This document shows, piece by piece, positions 57,498-64,000 of a stretch of 64,000 nt of DNA. The translations under genes were made by a program, and so were the position numbers. The stretch lies in NCBI RefSeq assembly GCF_022539665.2, contig NC_081333.1, positions 10,476,971 through 10,540,970 of the forward strand, read 5' to 3'. The stretch is from Daphnia carinata. Taxonomy: Eukaryota; Arthropoda; Branchiopoda; Diplostraca; Daphniidae. A model generated the notes under the pieces. The model saw nothing but the letters and a program-made list of their open reading frames with translations. It was not told where the DNA came from and made no database searches. Every line of letters begins with the position of its first letter. Position 1 is the stretch's first letter.

Positions 57498-60400
57498 GTA
57501 AGTTCATTTCCTTATCCGTTAGTCGGTCTTGTTTTTTTGTCTCGTCGCTATTGTCATCGGACACATTTTTTTTTTTTGCGCAGTGCAAATGACCTTTTTA
57601 AGGGAGAGAAAAAAATCCAAACAGGATGTTAGCAAATAAAAGGATCAGGTCTATACCATGTTCCGCTTTTTTTTTTTGGTTCTTTTTAAGGGGGTTATAG
57701 GAAACCTAGAAACCAAAAATTTCTAAGACAAAAATCAATAGAAGGACTCTTAGGACAATTGCAAAACGCGGACGCAAAACCCTTTACGGCTTTAAGCTTG
57801 GGCTGATGTCACTGGCTGCATGTTGGCTTGTTCTTTGTACATGTGATTCCGTTAGTTAAGAAAATTCGGAGACCTTCAAATCGATTAGTAGGAGACTCGA
57901 TGTCGGGACAAGTTTAAAAGAAGGAGATAATAGGGAAGGTTGAACGATCCCTGCGCTCTGCGCGGCCGTCCTGCGAGAGTAAGAAATTCGCTGTGGTTCC
58001 ATTGAATTCTTCGTTTTTTGCACGAACATGCGCGAGCAGATATAATCCTTTTATCTATTTCTTTATTAACTTGTTTTTCTTCTTTCATTTTCTTCGCTTT
58101 TTTTTTTCTCGAGTTCTTCCGCATTGTTCCGTCCCATCCTCTCTGTGTTTGTGTGTGTGTGTGTTATGAACTGCACAGTTCGATTGTGTTGGCGGGGGAC
58201 GTAATGTTGTGATGCTCATAAAAGGAAGATGACCAAGAAAATCGTTGTGCTTCGTTCTACGAGCATACGGACTGCAAAGAATGCCGGTGATTCTTTTTTC
58301 TCTTCTTGCTGGCGTCGTCTTGTTGGACGCTCTGCCGTCCGCTTTTTTATGGTTGGCAAAAATTTGTTGGGGGTTCACCTTCAGGCAATATGGTAGGAAT
58401 TGAAGGAGATTCCTTGTGCATCTTCTTCACGTATAAAAACATATCAAAATAAATAATTATCGTCGAAGGTTGAATCCGACCAGTTTACGTAATTCCGAGG
58501 CATTGCCGAGAGAGAAATGAGAAACAAGAAAGAAAAAGAACCTGAATGAGAAAAAATAATCAAATAAAAACGGAACGATTATTGCCGATCGTTTGTGAAT
58601 TGCATTGCCTTATCTTATTTCCCAATGTCGAATGAAAGGTCGTTCTATCCCTGGTCGGGCGACCCGGGCCCTGCGAGCCCAGTGCATTTATGTATACTCA
58701 TCCGCTAACGGATTAAAGACGATGCCGCATCTTTTGTTTTATTTATGATTATTATTTTTCTTTTTCTGTAGATTATTTTATTTTTTTTGAAATTTATTTT
58801 CGTATTATTATTATGCCGTTCCGTTTGAATGTTGTTCTAATTCGTCGCGGGTTTTGACCCCTATGGGTTTGGGAACCAACTAATTAAAACAAAAAAAAAA
58901 ATGTTGAAAATCGGAATTGCTTTAGCGAATATTCTGTGTAAAACTATGAGCATAGATGTTACGAGCTTTTAAACGACAAAGCTATACGGGAATTCATTTT
59001 TCTTTTCCACTTCGAACGAGGAGATTTATGGGAAATTGTTTATACACTTTATGTGTGTGAAATGTATACATATATTTTCCTCGTTTAGGAAATGCTAAAT
59101 CAACGATGCTCATGTGCGTCCCTCACAAACAGAGAAAAATACGCAACAATAATGAAACAGAATTCCCCCTCCCAAAACAATCCTTTCGCACCAAGGACGA
59201 GAACTGGTTAACATCGTGTAATACTCCTGTTGTTCAACCACTGAGCCTGACATTTTTTTTTGTTCTTTTACAAAGTGGAGGGTTAGAGGCTTTCGTTTCG
59301 TGATTAATTGGCCGAGTCGAATTGGGTCCGACGAAAAGCTACACGCTTCGTCAAACAATGGAACCATAAGGAGTCATCTACTTGTATTATTTACGCGTAT
59401 ATCTCATCTGCACGGCGGGTAAGAAAATCAAGCAAAAGAAAAAAAAAATAGCTGACGGTGGGACGATGGCGGAAACAAAAACGATAATAGTCAAGTCAAT
59501 AGCTGTTTGTTTCGGCCTTAAAAACAAATGGAATGCGCCATCTGCTCAAAAGAAAGTGATGAACGTCTAACTTCGTGAATATTCCTTTTTCTATTCTCTC
59601 AAATCTCTGATATTGACATTTCCCTTTTGAATTCGAAACCAACAACAATAGGACAATAATAGCGACGATAGATTCCGAGATATCCGGACACACTTTCTCC
59701 TCCGCTTGCAGTCAGATTGTTAAAAAAAAAACAAAGAGACGTGGCAACTAAGATGATAAAAAAAAAAAAACATTTTCGGTTCAATACTCTTGCATGAACA
59801 CGGGGATACCGTAGAGAATCGTGTACCTGCGTAAATCTGTACGGTATTCATATAGCGCTGTTAATGATGGGAGAACTGAAGGGAAACGGAAGAGAAAGAG
59901 AGAGGGGAACCAATGAAAAATCAAACGACAACAACAACAAGAACAGCGAAACAACAGTGCAACTAGCTAATGAAGTGTACCCCATGCACTTGTGGCTTGC
60001 CGATACGTTTGTCTTTTATATAGCTCAATGAGCACCGCGTGTGCAATATCATTTTTGCGGCTGGAAAACTCATTGCCAGATTCATCCGTGAAATCCAATA
60101 AATAGATTCCCTCTCTATTGCCTTCGCTAAAAAAAAAAAAAAAAAAAAACAGCTGTGAATGAAGATTCAAAAAGAAAAAAAAAAGAGGAAGAATAATAAA
60201 AATAAACTTGGTGCACAACTTCTCAGCCGGAATTTATCCCGTTATTCCATTTGGGAAAAAGAAAAAAAAACGAAAGCGCCTAGGGCTACCTTGGTCACGC
60301 GTCCGGAACGCCCGATGGCCACGTATGGTCGGAACTTCAGTCGCTAGCAAAAAAAAAATATGAGGAAACTCCAAGAGAAAGAAAAGAAAAAACGAAACCA

Positions 60401-63400
60401 AAGAAGGTGAATACAATTAGACACGGAGTGATGCTTTCAAATCCAAGCGACCACCCTATGCAAAGATATTATTTACTTTACTTATTCCTCCTCCTTTTTA
60501 AAAGAGAAAAAAGAAAATTGCCCTTGCCATATGCAAACTAGCTTTTGAAAAGAGAATTGTGTAGAGTCAACGTGTTCAACCATCAGAATAGAACGAACGC
60601 AACTCAGACGGCAACTCTTGAGTCTACACGCACTGTCGTATAACATCACTAGTGAAGCAGAGAGTCAAGAACCTCGCAACTCGTTTATTCTCACGAGTTC
60701 CGCTTGTTTGCAGCCCGTACGAAGAAAGAGACGGAGAACCCAAAAAATAATAATAAAAAAGTCCTAAGAATGGGAACGCAGCATTGACTAAATATAACAC
60801 GCAGCGTGAAAGACTTGATGCAACGAGAGAAAAAGCAAGTGCATTGTTGGTACACGCATCTGCATATCTAATTGTCATCAGACAACCGACGTTTAAATGT
60901 TTTAGTGAATAGCAATGCCGAGTTGCGTCTCGAAAAAGACCGTTCCACTTGGCGTTCGCAACGCAAAGATGAGTCCGGATTCCCAAAGAAAAAAGAGCCA
61001 AACAAAACAAGAGCCAAAAAAGAAAGGGCGATAAATAAACAAACGCCAAGCGTAAGGCACACATGCGAAAGGGAGCCACACCTCATTGCTCTCGTGTCGT
61101 GAAAAAGGAAAAAAAAAAAAATAATACTGAAGACGCATCTCAGATTGCCGTGCTACATTGCATATACCCGTATGTAACCGACAACGCCGTCTATGGACAC
61201 GAGAATGGCTGTGTAAATATAAGGAGACCATAAAGGCAGACTGTTTTTCTCGAGGACGTCTGTGCAAACACCAGGCGGGAGCACGATATGACGTAATCGT
61301 TCAACAGAGGTGCTAAATAGTTGGTTCCATCGTTCTGTCCCCGTTTCTTCTCTCGAAAACAATTTTCAATTTACCTTGGTATTTTGCGGGTCGTGCTCCA
61401 GGAATAAATTCTAGTGGCCGCCTCGCCACGTCGTGGGTTGTGTTCATTTTCCAGCGTATGCAAGTGGGAGGAAGCTTTGAAATGTCGACAAAAAAAAAAA
61501 AAAACGGGGGGAAAAAAACAAAAACTTGCGTTTAGATGAACGACAAAAATGCAACGTTCACGTAATACGTCAAGAGTGATGGAATGGTTTTTCTTACTTC
61601 TGCAAAGTACGGGCTATAAATCTGTGCATATAGATTAGTCGGCCGTTTCGAGCGAAAGAAACCGCAGTTTTTGTAGTTAATATCCCGTTCGTCCCGTTTG
61701 TTTCAGTTGAATTTCAAGTCTTTCACACATCCGTAATTCGAAGAGGATGAACCAGCAAAAAAAAATAATAAAATTAACAAAGAAAAAGAAAAGAAGTTAA
61801 ACAGGAAACGGAGCCAAAAAGAAGCGTAGCTTTCATTAATTATTTTAAATCTACGGTCGGACTTGCCCTGTCGTTGCCTCGTTAAAGAAACGTCACACAG
61901 CGCATTCTGATTATGGTGACCGGTCCCCTAGAAAGATGCAAAACCAGTTGAGTAGACGTTTAAAAAACAAAAAGACAAAGGGCATGGCCAAGTTTTTGGT
62001 ATAAAGACGTGTTACAGTCACTATACAGAGCACCCTGCTTTCCATATTTTGGATTCACTGTGTGCATTGACAAAGTCGGGAATACCGACAGAGTGGCCTG
62101 AATTTTTGTCCAGTGGTTTTCTTTGAAATGTTTTTTCTTATTCTTTTTTGTTTTGTGTGTGTGTTTCATGTCTGTCAAAGACGAGTCCAAGCCGTTTCGG
62201 TTCGCCTTTGATCTTATTTTTTTTTAATCCCCGATTGAAACCAAACCTCTGGAATTGTGTTACCCTTTTTTTTTTTTAAAAAAACAGACCTTTTTCTTGT
62301 TTGATACTTATTTTGGACAAGACAAATTTAAGGGTGGGGTGTTTTTGTTTTTTTATTTTGGTAAGGAGAAAGTAGATACAATACCAGTACTTCGTATGTC
62401 GGGCATTAAGGTGACCTACTGAGATAACAGCGTCTATAAAGGCAATGCGGTAGCTTAACTATTATCCCCATTTTTAGAAATACAGCCCTTCCAAAAATAA
62501 CGAAAAATAAGATAAGGAAAAATGAATAAATTGTCTGACTCTCAATTTCCAATGCGGTTAAGCCATTCGATCGCATCTACCCCATCGACATCCGTCATTC
62601 TTTTCATTTTGTGTCATTTGAAGAGAAATCTCTCTCCAACCCTAAGGAAAAAGGAATCCAGGGGACTTGCTATACGAACGATTTCAAACCGAAGCCCACA
62701 GACCCGATTAACCGTCCCAGTTATGCGTCTTTCATTGACAAGAGAACGATATTAGGGTCTCGTAAAAATTGAAACCAGAACTGATTTATTGGGTCATATA
62801 TATCATATATATTTTTTCTTAGTTTAATGAGTACGAAGAAAAAACAAACAAACTACAAGTTCACGTTGTTAAATAAAGGCCAGTCACGGCATACGAGTAG
62901 TCGATTGTCACGACGGTTGGCATCTTAAGGAGAAAAAAAAAAGGAAGGCATTGTACTGATTTCCATTTCTAGTTTATTTCTAGAAACATTTGCAAACACA
63001 ATAAAAAAAAGAAGACATTCTAGCTCGATTTCAGTGTCATCTCTTGCTTCATAAAAGTAGACCATATCCATTTTTCTCGTTGTTTCCCATTCCGATAGCA
63101 AATATCCGTGTGAAATAAACATCCGCTTTGCTACAGACGCACATTTTTTTTCTATTTCGAAAGAAGAAAATAAAAAATATTATGAGTGAGGCTGCGCTGA
63201 GTTCCAAAGTTTTTTTTCTTTTCGTTTCTTTGCATATCTTTGGGCGGTGGAAGGGGGTGGGATGCACATGTTCCAGCATTCGGGTTAGTGTACCGCATTT
63301 TCAGTCATCAGTCACGCGTCCCGGTAACCAGTAACACGCACTCTCTCTTAACGACCTTGGCTACCGTAGCGCAAAAACATTGCACAATCATCAACATGCG

Positions 63401-64000
63401 GTGCTCATTAGACGGATGCCTTTTTTTCTGATGCAGCAACTCTTTTCTTCTGTTTTTCTTTTGTTCCCCCTGAATGGTTAGCCAGACATTTAGCTCAGAC
63501 ACGCTCGTATGGCCCTTCGGTATAATGCAGTTTTGTTTTGCGCGGTTGGAACGATTCATATTTGCAACGACCGGCATAGAATGTGCGGCAATCACGTAGT
63601 CGTTGACTCTGTTGATAAGGGCACCATTTTTTTTTGTTTTCTATTGTCTTGATAATTTGTGTATTGCCGAAATATCGGCTCGACCAATAGAATGGAACCG
63701 TTTATATTCAGACTATGTTGCCCAACGTAGTCCCACTTTTCGTTCAGCCAAGGTGGAACGCGTGAAGAATAAAATCAACAAGTCGAGAGTGGGGGGCGTC
63801 TACTGGAACCATGGCGGTAAACAATGTAGCCCGCTACATCACCGCGTTGACAAAAATAATAAGGCCGACTTTCATGCATTTTGCATTCTTCCTTGACCTT
63901 TTTGAATGTTTTATGTCTTGTGCTGCTTTCAAAATCTTTTTGTTTTACTTCTCCGTAGCTCAGCAACGTGCCTCTTCGTATGCGGGAAAGAAAGAATTAA
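57498..64000. other. probable first intron of the 56718 gene, no exon seen
   Basis: About 6.5 kb to the window edge with no supported exon. It contains a (GT)n run near 58145-58165, many A/T homopolymers and purine-rich stretches. Open frames up to about 150 codons on the minus strand near 60.6-61.3 kb are phenylalanine- and leucine-rich products of pyrimidine tracts, without splice context or family similarity. Confidence 0.45.

Noticed and set aside
60624-61267. Overlapping minus-strand frames of 72-151 codons
   Set aside because: Phe/Leu-rich products of pyrimidine tracts, with no splice signals or recognisable domain.

Overview
The window looks like arthropod nuclear DNA, most likely a branchiopod crustacean such as Daphnia. 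It is AT-rich, introns are mostly 60-75 bp with GT-AG ends, and the recognisable proteins are metazoan: HAND, NDUFA9, ARL1, 6-phosphogluconate dehydrogenase, DOCK7/Zir, TOE1, a Slob/PXK-type pseudokinase and a possible FAM89-type adaptor. No bacterial, viral, CRISPR or operon-like organisation was seen. Genus-level assignment is inference. Gene models were built by hand from reading frame, splice consensus and intron phase, with no transcript evidence.

Layout. 1-6.1 kb: gene-free, with a composite repeat at 0.6-2.0 kb. 6.08-7.64 kb (+): two-exon HAND bHLH gene. 7.6-10.1 kb: gene-free, with a 37-bp duplicated segment, AT-rich inverted repeats and a tRNA-derived SINE-like element. 10.15-11.73 kb (+): NDUFA9 (complex I), tail-to-tail with ARL1 (12.2-13.0 kb, -). 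14.1-18.6 kb (+): a 6PGDH-family gene whose second intron carries a non-autonomous TIR element of the same family as the 0.6-2.0 kb repeat. 18.8-28.9 kb (-): a long DOCK7/Zir-type Rho-family GEF gene. In one of its introns, on the opposite strand, lies a complete RNase MRP RNA gene (about 21.68-21.93 kb). 29.6-31.1 kb (-): TOE1, a DEDD deadenylase with a CCCH finger. 32.4-47.7 kb (+): a Slob (slowpoke-binding protein)-like gene with several alternative 5' exons and a possible alternative early 3' end. 47.7-56.7 kb: gene-poor, simple-sequence-rich DNA. 56.7-57.5 kb (+): first coding exon of a gene that runs off the right edge. The rest is presumably its intron.

The protein genes are unrelated housekeeping, developmental and signalling genes with no shared pathway. 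Noteworthy points: the MRP RNA nested antisense in DOCK7, loss of the catalytic glutamate in the 6PGDH-like protein, the alternative starts and end of the Slob-like gene, a GC-AG intron in NDUFA9, and the TIR repeat family with its 20-nt palindrome.
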